From NCBI GenBank assembly GCA_973895155.1, contig OZ316895.1, positions 14,756,001 through 14,820,000 of the forward strand: a stretch of 64,000 nt of DNA, written 5' to 3'. A program made the position numbers and the translations under genes. This DNA is from Marsupella aquatica (lineage: Eukaryota; Marchantiophyta). The notes beneath the pieces were generated by a model that ran no database searches, was not told where the DNA came from, and saw nothing but the letters and a program-made list of their open reading frames with translations. Shown one piece after another: positions 1-9,674 of this stretch; position 1 is the first letter of the stretch, and every line of letters starts with the position of its first letter.

Positions 1-539
1 ACATCATTGTAGGATATAGTTATCTTATCACGGAATAGAAGAACTCGAGACAAAGATTGGTACGAAGGTGGTAGTGAGCTCAAGAGTTGTAAGGCTTTCT
101 TTTCTTCGCTCAAATGCTCCCCCAAATTCTCTAGGTCAACCACAAGATCATTGAACTGATCGACATGATCTTGAATCTTAACTCCATCAGCCATTTTGAA
201 TTGCATGAGCTTCAGGCTTGCATACATTCGGTTTGACATCTCCTTCTTGTAGTACTTGTTGCGCAATGCTTGAAACAAGTCCATCACCGTTTGTGTTGCT
301 TTTTCCTCGAACTGCTTCTTCACATTGTTTTTCAGGTACATGCCAATAATACTTACCGCTTGATCCTGGAGATCATGCCAATCATCATCTTCCATCTCCT
401 TGGGTTGAGATCTTAGTACCTTGCCTAGGCCCATCGCCCTAAGTGCATCCCTCACGTTACGTTCCCACATTGTATAATCCATCCGACCATCAAATTTTTC
501 CACCTCAAACCTTTGACCTCCAATCCTAGTAGTCGCCAT
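1..539 (-). CDS. copia retrotransposon Gag polyprotein, N-terminal part (partial)
   Basis: The frame starts at an ATG at 539 and stays open to the window edge (179 codons visible). It opens MATTRIGG, followed by VEKFDG and a TMWERNVRDALRA segment, then WHDLQDQAV, KKQFEEK, RNKYYKKEMSNRMYASLKLM and LPPSYQSL. These are the classic landmarks of the plant copia Gag domain (UBN2/Retrotran_gag_2), which packages element RNA in cytoplasmic particles. The CCHC zinc knuckle and Pol regions would follow beyond the left edge. No frameshift or stop was found when every codon was read. The start is the first ATG after the leader, next to the conserved domain. Confidence 0.88.
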   Translation of the reverse strand, partial: MATTRIGGQRFEVEKFDGRMDYTMWERNVRDALRAMGLGKVLRSQPKEMEDDDWHDLQDQAVSIIGMYLKNNVKKQFEEKATQTVMDLFQALRNKYYKKEMSNRMYASLKLMQFKMADGVKIQDHVDQFNDLVVDLENLGEHLSEEKKALQLLSSLPPSYQSLSRVLLFRDKITISYND

Positions 540-1694
540 CACTGGAATACCAAATGTAGTGTGGAGTCGCCTTCCGATAAGAAATAAACATCGAATGCTC
601 AGATGTGGGGTGTGAAAATAAGACCAAAAATGAAAGTTGGTGAATTTTGAAACTGATCACTCCTATGTGTAGCCCACAAGGTAACGCTCCAAATTCTGAA
701 AACGGTTTGTCAAATGGACTCTCGAGTGCCGAGAATTTTTACTCCGACCGGAGGGGGTAAAAGATGAAATAATTACCCCTTGAGGGAATCTCTTATGCCA
801 AAGATTCCACTAGTATAATTTTTCAGAATTGAACGCACCAATATTTGCCTAGCTTCCCCAAGTATGCCTCTCCAAAAGTTGAAGTTGATCCGATTTTATT
901 TGCCGCTCGGAATTTTTGACCTTCGATAAAAATTTAAGCCTCTGGAAAAAGAATCTTTTCGGGAAATTCCGTCCGCCCTTGTACAGCCCCTGTGGGAGAT
1001 TTCACAGGGGGCACTTCCCCCTGCCCGAGCCCTGTCGAGCCCTAAAAGGCCTCCTCGAAGTTTTTGACCTCCTCGTGCGTCCGCGGAAGTCGCAACTACT
1101 CACGGCAGAAAGTACCCCTCGGTGGATTCACTCAAATTCCCATCTCAGTTTTTGACAAAATCCAATTCTGATTTCAGATTCAGAAACTAGACTTCGAGGG
1201 CATCAAGATTGATATAAAGAACTCACAAACGGTGGAGTAATGAGGGAGAAACAATTCGGTGAAAGTGACTGATATTAAGTTATCCGCCATAGCCAAAATT
1301 TCGAGCTCAAAAAACGAGAATTGAAATTAAGATTGCTTCTCAACCGTTTCACGGAATTCAACGATGTTGATATCGAAACGTCTAGAAAGACAAGGCGCTC
1401 AAGCGTATCTCAGTTTCAAGTCCCGATAGAACAATCAAAAAGACTGATCTGAGAAATTGACCTTATCTCTTGCCCGATAACGTAAATTGAAAACCGTCAC
1501 TTACAATTATTTCCGTTTCTGACCTCAGGCCTTCATTGCTTCACTGAAATGAGCCCCTGGTTGTGTGCTCCACACTTGTGAGAAGATTGAGTCCGATCTT
1601 CTTTCAATAGCTCCGCTTCGAAGAGGAAATCATTCGCTGTTCGCTTTGCTTGAAGAAAATTCTATGGAGTTCCTAATCGACTGAAAAAACCTGA
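540..1694 (-). other. copia untranslated leader between primer site and gag
   Basis: About 1.15 kb separates the primer binding site from the gag ATG. I see no convincing coding frame on the minus strand here; a plus-strand frame at 916-1155 has no recognisable domain and is treated as chance. This is longer than the short leader usual for copia elements. It could hold packaging signals, captured sequence or a leader intron. Confidence 0.5.
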
Positions 1695-1706
1695 GCTCTG
1701 ATACCA
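1695..1706 (-). other. primer binding site, initiator methionine tRNA type
   Basis: The minus strand reads TGGTATCAGAGC, the standard plant copia primer site complementary to the 3' end of initiator tRNA-Met. It lies two bases inside the LTR boundary, as expected for a 5' LTR. Confidence 0.9.
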
Positions 1707-1708
1707 AT

Positions 1709-2030
1709 TGTGGGGAGAAATCAGATCAGGAAAAACACTCCAAACATACACGTGCTCAATAGTTACGTGGTTCGCCTCAAGGTTGGCTACGTCCACGGGA
1801 AGACCAAGCTTTATTAACGGTTATGTGTCTACTCAAGCATCACCATAGCTCTCATCTCTTCAAGCTCTCCTCTCTTGCTATATCCCTGGTTCTCTCTTGA
1901 GAACTCTCTTGTTTGTTCTCACACCACATAGAAGTTGAAGAGATAAGGACCAACCCTTCAACTAGGGTTTACTCTAACCCTAGTTAACATACTAACCATA
2001 GTTCAATCCAAGACTGAGTTAACCTCTACA
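1709..2030 (-). repeat. copia long terminal repeat (5' LTR, 322 bp)
   Basis: The segment starts TGTGGGG and ends CTCTACA on the plus strand, giving the TGT...ACA ends of an LTR, and abuts the primer site. Inside it (about 1763-1799 on plus) is the GTGGACGTAGCC...ACCACGTAA block found near the R/U5 region of many plant copia LTRs. An AATAAA poly(A) signal on the minus strand lies at 1810-1815. The partner LTR is not in the window, so the right boundary rests on the terminal dinucleotides alone. Confidence 0.8.
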
Positions 2031-3233
2031 CATGACACTACATTACAGGTCAGTGCTCATGAAACACTAGGAAATTATATGTGTTTTCTATGTACACCTG
2101 AGTATGTATGAAGTTGGCCCCTTTTGAAATCTTAATGAGAGGTACTTTTTAGCACTAAGGTGGCAACACGACATTAATGGAGAATCTTAATGTTGTGTCA
2201 CTCGTCCTTAAAGCAATCCAAGCAAATTACATGAAGCATACAAGGCAAGCCAGAAACCATCCAAGAGAATTAGATGAAGCACACAAGGCACACCAGAAAT
2301 CTTCCAAGAGAATTAGATGAAGCACAGGAGGCAAACTAGAAACCATAGAGTTTGTGATACTAAAAACAACCAGTGTATGTATTAAGAATACACTTAGAGT
2401 TAATTGTGTTTACATAGTTTGTGACATGCCAACTCAACTCGAGAGAATTTTTCTAGGCCATTGCAATATCCTTTGAGCACAGGGCATGTGTGAAGTTATT
2501 AGATTCTCATCCCACAAACGCCTCCAATTCTCCAACCCCATCGCTGGAAAGACAATCAGATTGCAAACGACAACATCAACACAGACACTCCCCAGTCCTG
2601 AAAGCACACGATTGTACAGTTTCTCTGGAAAATCTGCAAACTTTAGCACAATAATTGTTAATGTTGATAATCAGGAGCTGTTGGATTGATCGGGGCCCTG
2701 TCATGAATGTCAGTGACACGAGAAGTCAATTTCCCTCGTGACAAACTGTCATCATCCCCAGTTTTCAGAAAGCCAAGTTGCACGATGAAGTGCTAAATGA
2801 TGAACCCTATTAACTTTCATTATTATACCACCTCGATCGATTGATAAACGCAGAGTCAACGGGTTGTGAATGCTGGAGACAGTCTTGGAGCCCAAATTTA
2901 GTGAGATTTCGGTTGACGTGGACAATATGCCTTGTAGGAATCACCAGAAGACCTCGTGCAATCCGTTTCCTCTGAGAGGCGGGATGCCAAAATGAGAATG
3001 ATGCTCAATGAGGGGAGACTTGAAACCAGCCTACTGGACTGCAAGACTGAGAGCAACAGCCTGCTCTTCGTGACAAAGCTATGGGGTCCACAAGTCCTTT
3101 GTGACCAGACTATGGGGCAGAAAAGCCACAAGGTCCCCCCTGGATATTTAAGGTTTTTTCTTTGTGGCCTGTGTGCTTAGATTATTTTCTTATTGTCAGA
3201 TCTCCCTAAATTCAAGAATGAGAGTCAAATTCT

Positions 3234-3307
3234 GGCTAATGGGGTATGTGGGTAGGTGTGAGGCTGGCTAATGGGGTCTGTGGGTAGGTGTGAGGCTGGC
3301 TAATGGG
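3234..3307. repeat. tandem repeat, 32-bp unit, about 2.3 copies
   Basis: The unit beginning GGCTAATGGGG starts at 3234, 3266 and 3298. The first two copies differ at a single base; the third is cut short. Confidence 0.9.
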
Positions 3308-4140
3308 AGACAAAGTAATGAATTTTTGTCAAAAGCAACCAAGACTTTTATGCCAGGTGGAATCTAGCTCATTTTTGCCACTAGAAAAAACACTGTACAC
3401 AAGTCATTTCTGACCGAACTGCAGTCCTGTCTAGTGCACAAGCAATAGGTGCCAGGCCTGCCGACTACAAGGCACCCTGTTCCGCCCTTTTTTCCCATGG
3501 AGTTTGCACTTTTGTAAGTGCAAAAAATCCAGAAACACTTTTGTTGAACAACAACTATATAAGTCCAAATCCTCAATAAATACATGAGTACTTATCAGTT
3601 CCATCAGAATACTGGAATACACAATTCCATCAATTTACACTTACTGATAAGTGCATGGCATTTTCCTCGGCATTTTCCCGTAGAATAAAAATTGCGCTTG
3701 TGGGGTAGGGGATCACATTTAGGCAGCACTGTACGATAATGGGTGGGAGTCATGAGAGTGCGCACTGATGGAGGGGTCCATTGCACATGGGGGAACTGGA
3801 GCTCTTACTGACAAATACACAATTCACACCATTGTACTTATCATATAGTGCAACACATGTTTAAGTGCACCTTGGAGGTGTGTGCACTTAGCAAGGGTCT
3901 ACTGTATGCGGCAGAATAGCTACAAGTGTCCCCAAGCAAGCCCCTGAGATCTTGAAAGACCATGCAAGGCGGATGAACTAAGGGTGGCTTTACAAGTCAT
4001 GGGGGCACTTATGACTTTTTCCAACAAAAGCATTATGGAGGGTCACTTCTCCTCAACATAGACTGCAGACCAAAAGTCTTGAGGTGGTCTAAAATTATAT
4101 ACAAACTAAGCACTTCCAAACTTTGGCTCCTTCCTTCAAG

Positions 4141-4244
4141 GAATTTGCATGTGTTGAACCCCATTTCCTTTTTTAATTCCCTCCCCTAAAAGGAATTTGT
4201 ATGTGTTGAACCCCAATTACTTTTTTATTCCCTCAATTCAATCT
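4141..4244. repeat. diverged tandem duplication, period about 52 bp
   Basis: GAATTTG(C/T)ATGTGTTGAACCCC occurs at 4141 and again at 4193, followed each time by a T-rich run and ATTCCCTC. Confidence 0.75.
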
Positions 4245-4947
4245 GGACCCAATAATGCGTCGAGAGCATGGCTGCCGTTGGCTCCACAAGAGCTTGGGGG
4301 CTCATTCAGGTACATGTCTACAACTCCTCCATGGGGAGTAGTGGGCCAAAGGAATGGACCCTCCATGTCTTGCAATGCCACCCATTATTTATTTTGCCTG
4401 TCTTTAGAATTTGAACCAGGGTGGACCTCCATACCTGCCAAACTCTCAACTGGCTTTCACAACTGGGATGGACGACAGTGAAACTCTCTTGCCTGCTCAG
4501 ATGATCCATTTTCTTTACAGAAAGGGGTCTTTAAATAGGGCCAGGCTCACACATGGTATGTGACAAACTAGGTCAAGTGAAACCCTAAACAGCGCAAGTC
4601 AATAATTTCCTTGCATGGTATGAGGCTTCTGGACACACTTCAAGAGTGCTCATCATCAAGATGACCACTCAATTAAGTTGTTGGAAGTATATATTCAAAC
4701 TGCCAAAGAACAAAACGTGCCAAATTGGGAGACAAGATCCCCAAAAGGCAGAAACCCAATGAAGAGGAGAAAACAAGGAAACCTCAGTCATGCAACTCTA
4801 GTGTCTCTGTGAATCTTGATGACCCTAAAGAGCGCTCCTTATGGTCGTTTCCATCCAATGTCTTTTCTTTTCGTTTTTGCCTTGGAACTGAAAGACCATC
4901 CACCCTTCAGTAGACAATCAACCTCTTATGGTCAGTTCCATTGAGTG

Positions 4948-4978
4948 TCTTTTCTTCTCTTCTCTTCTCTTCTCTTCC
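4948..4978. repeat. TTCTC microsatellite
   Basis: About five copies of a TTCTC pentanucleotide run. A related CTCTC-type run lies at 8547-8575. Confidence 0.85.
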
Positions 4979-5201
4979 AGGAGGAAGAGAGGGTCACATT
5001 AGGGTCCCAAATTTCTTTCCATGTTATGTGATTCACCCAAGATAGTGTTATTGAGCCAAATCAAAGCAGAATACTCTATTTGACGAGACATGCAGTGCAA
5101 AGCCATGAGATCGAGGAAAATTGGAGTAGCCTTTTCGATCTCTTGGTTCGTTACTGATGGAACTGAGGGCCCTATTGCAGCCAGAGGACTGTTCGTGGGG
5201 G

Positions 5202-5320
5202 AATATTTATGGGGTGCTGAATCATGTCAATATCAAATATTCGAGTCAAAGCCAATGGTAGAATATTATGGGGTGCTGAATCATGTCAATATCAAATTAT
5301 TCGAGTCAAATCCAATGGTG
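5202..5320. repeat. tandem duplication, period about 59-60 bp
   Basis: The block GGGGTGCTGAATCATGTCAA starts at 5211 and again at 5270, with matching flanks (AATATT before, TTCGAGTCAAA after). The copies differ by a few substitutions and single-base gaps. Confidence 0.85.
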
Positions 5321-5873
5321 ATATCAATTATGGATTTGAAGTGTCTGGGTCGAGTGAAGCTGTGTGGAAAGTGGAGGATAATTTTCACACCCTACGGTGG
5401 AAGCTGAAAACCAATTGCCGGGAAATGGAATTCGCTCAATCGGACCACTCATGAGGACGATGAGAGGATGGAAAGATAGCTCGCATTTGGGTCTTCTCTA
5501 GTGGGTCTGGAACCAAATGCGACTGTCCACCAGATGTCTAGGTTAAAGTGAGATTTCTCGAATGCACTTATCACCATATCAGAACATTTCACTTCAGATA
5601 TGGAGGAAATACATTTCACAGAGACGAAAGAAGATGGAGATGACATCGTGCGAAGGACCTCCAATTTCTGAAGTCTAATAGGAGTTTACTTAATGAGACA
5701 ACTGAATTGCTGTCAATCTGTCTGAAACATCTCAAGAAGATGCTCAGATCCAAAAATGATCATAACACCGACAAGATTGCATTGTATCGATTACTGAACA
5801 GTCTGACAGTCAAGATTGCAAAGGTCTGGCACGAGACATTCATATACACTGATCTTATTTACCTCTACTAATG

Positions 5874-6130
5874 TCAGCAACAATTCCGCCCCTAAGTTAA
5901 TCTCAGGTCTACGCTATGCCAGCATGAAAGGAATGATCTGGACACCCATATAGTGGTGGAGTTATTAGAAAATAGTTAAAAAATTGTAGGCTCCCTCTCC
6001 TAATTTCAGCAATAAGCTCACCCCCAAATCAATCTCAGGTCAACGCAATCCCAGGATGAAAAGACTGATCTGGACACCCATATAGTGGAGTGCCAAGTTA
6101 TTAAAAAGTAGTATATAATTCGTACGCTCA
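5874..6130. repeat. diverged tandem duplication, period about 132 bp
   Basis: TCAGCAA starts at 5874 and 6006. Both are followed by C-rich DNA, an AATCTCAGGT-type segment and the block GATCTGGACACCCATATAG. The copies have drifted but stay co-linear over most of their length. Confidence 0.75.
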
Positions 6131-6773
6131 GCTTCTACCATTTCTCAGCTATAAAATGAGATCGTTACCCAACCAGGATTTCAAGCAAAGGGGAAGAACT
6201 TATACTTGTACACTATGGCCGACTCTATAGGAACAAATAGATAAGCTGCTATGATCCAATTTTGCTGCCTTACTATGAAAGTGACTCCCTGTATATAACT
6301 ACAAAAACCAAGGTAATGTCATCAATGCACATATTCTGGTCCCCACAGAGGTGGGTAAATGATGATTCTTAAATCATTCAACGTCATTGCATAATTGTTG
6401 TCCCGAAGTGCTCGTATCTGTGATCTCTCCTGGTGCCCAAGAAAGTAAAAATTCTCTATGTACAGGCACTGCAGATGGAGTGCGATCTGTAAAGGATGTT
6501 TGATGATCAACTTGAAAGTGGATAAAACGTATTTTATGGTGCTCACAAAACTATATAAATGTTTTGTACATAAAGGCAAAGAGGGAATGATTTGAACTAC
6601 ATAGGGATGGATAGACCGTTGTGAACAAACACCCATCTGAAAGACTTGAGTTCTCGAACTCCGCTGCCCCTTGCTAGACTAAACCTGGCACTGATGCCAA
6701 ACATGAGCTTACTGTGGAAAATTGTGCTCAGAGGTCGTTGCTGTAGCAAGGAACAAAGGGCCCCTCCATGTTC

Positions 6774-7952
6774 CTAATTGAAGAATTGGGAATCAATCTG
6801 GATCAACTTGGGCATCATTGCCCTCAGTATCCTGATATACTCCAAGTTTCTGGCGCACGGATTCCGCACGAGATAAATGGTGGTGAGTGAATCCTTGACA
6901 CCTTGTAATGCCGTCTCCAGCTCATCCAGTGACGAAATGTTGTTATCATTTAGCCATAAATCTTCCAACTTGGTCAAATTCCCGATATCTTGGATGGCGT
7001 CCAGCTTATTCGAGGATAAATCTAAGATTCGGAGCTTGGTAAGAGTTGAAAGACCTTCCATTACTGAGATAAAGTTGTTACTCAAATAGAGCTCTTCGAG
7101 CAGAACGCATTCCTGGAAGCCCAGCATGGAAGTGAGACGGTTGTTTTGTAGGCTAATCCTTGTCAAACTGGTGAGGCCACACATATCCACTGTCTTGATC
7201 CGATTCTTGCCCAGCCAAAGTTCCTTCAACTGGGTCAGGTTCTGGATGCCGCTCAACTCCTTGACTCTGTTAGCACCTAGCTCCAGGACCTGCAACTCTT
7301 TCAAGTGGTCAACCTCAACGATCTCCACGACACCATTGTTGGACAAGTAAAGCTCCTTCAATTGCTCATTGACCTGAGAAATGCCCGTCAAAGAACTGAT
7401 CTTGTTGAAGGAGACATCCAGCACTGCGAGACAAGAAAATACCTCAAGTTTTGGTACCTTCGTAAGTCTATTGTCACGTAACACCAGTTCCTGTAGGCCA
7501 AAAAGTGCTGGCCATCTCGTCAAGGATTCCACTGCTTCATCCTCAAACAGGTTTTGTCGGAGGCTCAGCTTCTTGAGAAGCGTCATTTGCCCTATCCTCT
7601 CATCCACCTTGGTCAGTCGGTTAGCGGTCAAATCCAGTTCTATGAGGGACCCAGACAATTCAACATCCTTTAAATCGTGGAGCTGTGCACTGGTGAGGTC
7701 CAGAACCCCGTCCTCCTCTACGGCCCACGACAGTACAGATGAGGCTGTAACGCGAGTAGACCGATTTTCTCCTCCTACCACTGACTCCCTTGCAGGGGGC
7801 AATTCTTCCACCTGTTGAGTAGTTCCACAAGGCTCCGCGGAAACCACCAATAAATCTCCTCTGCTGTTGCCATTCTGTCCTACAGAAACGGGTGTTACAG
7901 CATCTATACGACTTGGTTCGGATTGCACGGGGTCTTTGCCCTCTGGCACCAT
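6774..7952 (-). CDS. SDS22: SDS22-like leucine-rich-repeat regulatory subunit of protein phosphatase 1
   Basis: This single uninterrupted frame encodes 392 residues from the first ATG at 7952; the frame stays open another 27 codons upstream but without an ATG. From about residue 85 to 365 there are roughly eleven 22-residue leucine-rich repeats with segments such as LKELYLSNN, LKELWLGKN, LEELYLSNN and LEDLWLNDN. They end in an LRR cap (NPCARNLEYIRILRAMMP) typical of SDS22/PPP1R7. SDS22 binds the PP1 catalytic subunit and steers its maturation and activity in nucleus and cytosol. Residues 1-80 are polar and low in complexity and have no clear family match; the core resembles the roughly 330-residue SDS22 of other eukaryotes. 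No intron is needed. An AAAACCCTAAAACTC-type segment typical of plant 5' leaders lies at about 8053-8067. Confidence 0.88.
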   Translation of the reverse strand: MVPEGKDPVQSEPSRIDAVTPVSVGQNGNSRGDLLVVSAEPCGTTQQVEELPPARESVVGGENRSTRVTASSVLSWAVEEDGVLDLTSAQLHDLKDVELSGSLIELDLTANRLTKVDERIGQMTLLKKLSLRQNLFEDEAVESLTRWPALFGLQELVLRDNRLTKVPKLEVFSCLAVLDVSFNKISSLTGISQVNEQLKELYLSNNGVVEIVEVDHLKELQVLELGANRVKELSGIQNLTQLKELWLGKNRIKTVDMCGLTSLTRISLQNNRLTSMLGFQECVLLEELYLSNNFISVMEGLSTLTKLRILDLSSNKLDAIQDIGNLTKLEDLWLNDNNISSLDELETALQGVKDSLTTIYLVRNPCARNLEYIRILRAMMPKLIQIDSQFFN

Positions 7953-8887
7953 TTTCAAAGGAGGGGGGTGGGAACTTTGTACTTGGGAAGCCGGCCGAAA
8001 TGATAATTCTACTAGCCAAGAAGACAACTCCACAGCAAACTACGGCCTTCCAAAAAACCCTAAAACTCGAACATCCTCTACTAGGTTGAAGTCACTTCCG
8101 GCGAAGCTCCAGTTGCAAAACCCTGAGCTCAAATCTCGTCCTATTGCCGACCCAGGACCAAAGACCTTCCCGAATGGCACAACTCAAGTCACAAGAAAAT
8201 TGCCCAGTTCCAACATGCCGCTAACTCCAACCCGTGGAATCTTAAAACCGTGCCCCTGGAGTCACCTTGAATGGACCGGTTCTGAAACAAGCTCGAGGAG
8301 GAAATTTCCCAATTTCCAATCATTCTCTTGGTAAAACCCCCCAGAACGTCCAAGTACAGCTATCTCCCATCAAACTGATTCCCACTAGACAGATCGGCAA
8401 CAAATTCTTGGATACCTGCCTTCATTTCTGACCTAACCTCACCACTCTTTTCTCAACCTCTCTCTTGGTCCTCCCCAATTCGGTGGAGGTGCTTCTTAGT
8501 GTGCACTCAACAGCTACAACAGAGTCGTCAACTTCGCAAGCAATCGTCTCCTCTCCTCTCCTCTCCTCTCCTCTCCAGTCCTCAAAACAATTCGGTTGAG
8601 GTGTAAGCAAAGAGCAGCTACTACAGAGTCCTCGGGGCAAGCAAGGAGAAAGAATTACAGTGATGGAAAGGTGAATGCCATGACCTCGATTGTCACGAAG
8701 TCCTTGGCTGTCTCGTTTGCTTTCTTGCACACTCTCCCTCGTGAAGCTCCAAATTCAATGGCGTCTGTAAATTCCATTCCCTTCCACCAGCTTGGTCGCC
8801 TTCCCATTCCACCCTGCTATGACATGTGGAACGCCCTAACAAAACCCACCATGGCCCACCTCGCATCCCCTCTCTTCGTCTGCTATG

Positions 8888-8993
8888 CTTTTGGGGATTA
8901 TTTATTACCACTATATAACTACTGCAAAGAACAAAATGCGCTTTTGAGGATTATTTATTTGCATCATATAACTACTGCAAAGAACAAAACGCG
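8888..8993. repeat. tandem duplication, 53-bp unit
   Basis: CTTTTG(G/A)GGATTATTTATT starts at 8888 and 8941, and a third start (CTTTCGGGG) follows at 8994. ACTACTGCAAAGAACAAAA is shared by both copies. Confidence 0.85.
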
Positions 8994-9049
8994 CTTTCGG
9001 GGTTGTTTACTAGGTTCCTTTCATGAGCACCTTCACCTATATTTAGGGT

Positions 9050-9118
9050 TTATAAATATATATTATATATATATGTAAATGTAAATATATTTGTAAATAT
9101 ATATTTGTAAATATATAT
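9050..9118. repeat. AT-rich simple sequence (TAAATATA type)
   Basis: Imperfect runs of TATATA and TGTAAATATA. No protein-coding content is seen. Confidence 0.8.
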
Positions 9119-9224
9119 GCCAAAGAACAAGCAGCGCAAAACAGGGACACAAGATCCCCAAGGCAAAAGACGCAATAAAAAGGGACAATGTAAGGGAAAA
9201 CCCAGGAATTCCAACAAGTAAAAA

Positions 9225-9262
9225 AGCCTGAGAGTCCCACACTAGCCTGAGAGTCCCACACT
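9225..9262. repeat. perfect tandem duplication, 19-bp unit
   Basis: AGCCTGAGAGTCCCACACT occurs at 9225-9243 and again at 9244-9262 without a mismatch. Confidence 0.92.
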
Positions 9263-9377
9263 ATGGCAAAGGAACTAAAGCCATACTCAGGTGTAAATTG
9301 AAAAGCCTCAAGAGATTCACAACAGGTGCACATTCATTGGTAGGGCAATGGAAACATAACCCTGAATTATGTCAATA

Positions 9378-9674
9378 CACTAGTAGAAAAGACCCCTAAT
9401 TCTGCCCACTATTAGGACTATGGTATAACTATTGTATGACTCAATCTTCCTTTAGTCATTCTTATGACACCGGGTTATAAGTTTTGTGACTCAACCCACT
9501 AAGTAATTAGAATGACTTAGGCTTTAGTCATATGCAACAACTCATCTAGTTCTAATCTATGACAACCCTTATGACACCGGGTTATAAGTTTTGTGACTCA
9601 ACCCACTAAGTAATTAGAATGACTTAGGCTTTAGTCATATGCAACAACTCATCTAGTTCTAATCTATGACAACC
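9378..9674 (+). mobile_element. CACTA (En/Spm)-like terminus with subterminal repeats
   Basis: The segment begins CACTAGTAGAAA, the canonical outer end of plant CACTA transposons. Interior DNA follows with repeated TAGTCAT/ATGAC-type motifs like those behind the similar end at 63731. A perfect 107-bp tandem duplication makes up most of the subterminal part. The opposite inverted end was not found in this window, so the extent to the right is unknown and this may be a solo or broken end. Confidence 0.5.
9461..9674. repeat. perfect tandem duplication, 107-bp unit
   Basis: Copy one is 9461-9567 and copy two 9568-9674. I read both end to end and found no difference, so the duplication should be recent. 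The unit starts CTTATGACACCGGGTTATAA. Confidence 0.95.

Larger units (their letters stand above)
1..2030 (-). mobile_element. Ty1/copia LTR retrotransposon, 5' part (runs off the left edge)
   Basis: Read on the minus strand, the order is LTR (2030 to 1709), primer binding site (1706 to 1695), an untranslated leader of about 1.15 kb, then an open gag frame that leaves the window at base 1. This order and the methionine-tRNA-type primer site identify a copia element entering from the right. Protease, integrase, reverse transcriptase and the second LTR lie outside the window. The gag frame is free of stops, so the copy may be fairly young; with only one LTR visible its age cannot be judged. Confidence 0.85.
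2031..6773. other. intergenic region without a recognisable gene
   Basis: Several short open frames occur on both strands, none longer than about 105 codons and none with a domain I recognise. The region holds a set of small tandem duplications and a pyrimidine microsatellite, listed separately. The stretch near 4705-4770 resembles one near 9119-9180. Confidence 0.6.
7953..9377. other. intergenic region upstream of the SDS22-like gene
   Basis: It holds the probable promoter and leader of the minus-strand SDS22-like gene and then repeat-rich DNA: a CTCTC microsatellite (8547-8575), a 53-bp tandem duplication, a 19-bp tandem duplication and an AT-rich stretch. A plus-strand frame at 8596-9078 has no recognisable domain and crosses the duplication. 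Confidence 0.55.

Noticed and set aside
9461-9674. CRISPR-like or array-type repeat
   Set aside because: There are only two adjacent copies without spacers; it is a simple tandem duplication in eukaryotic DNA.
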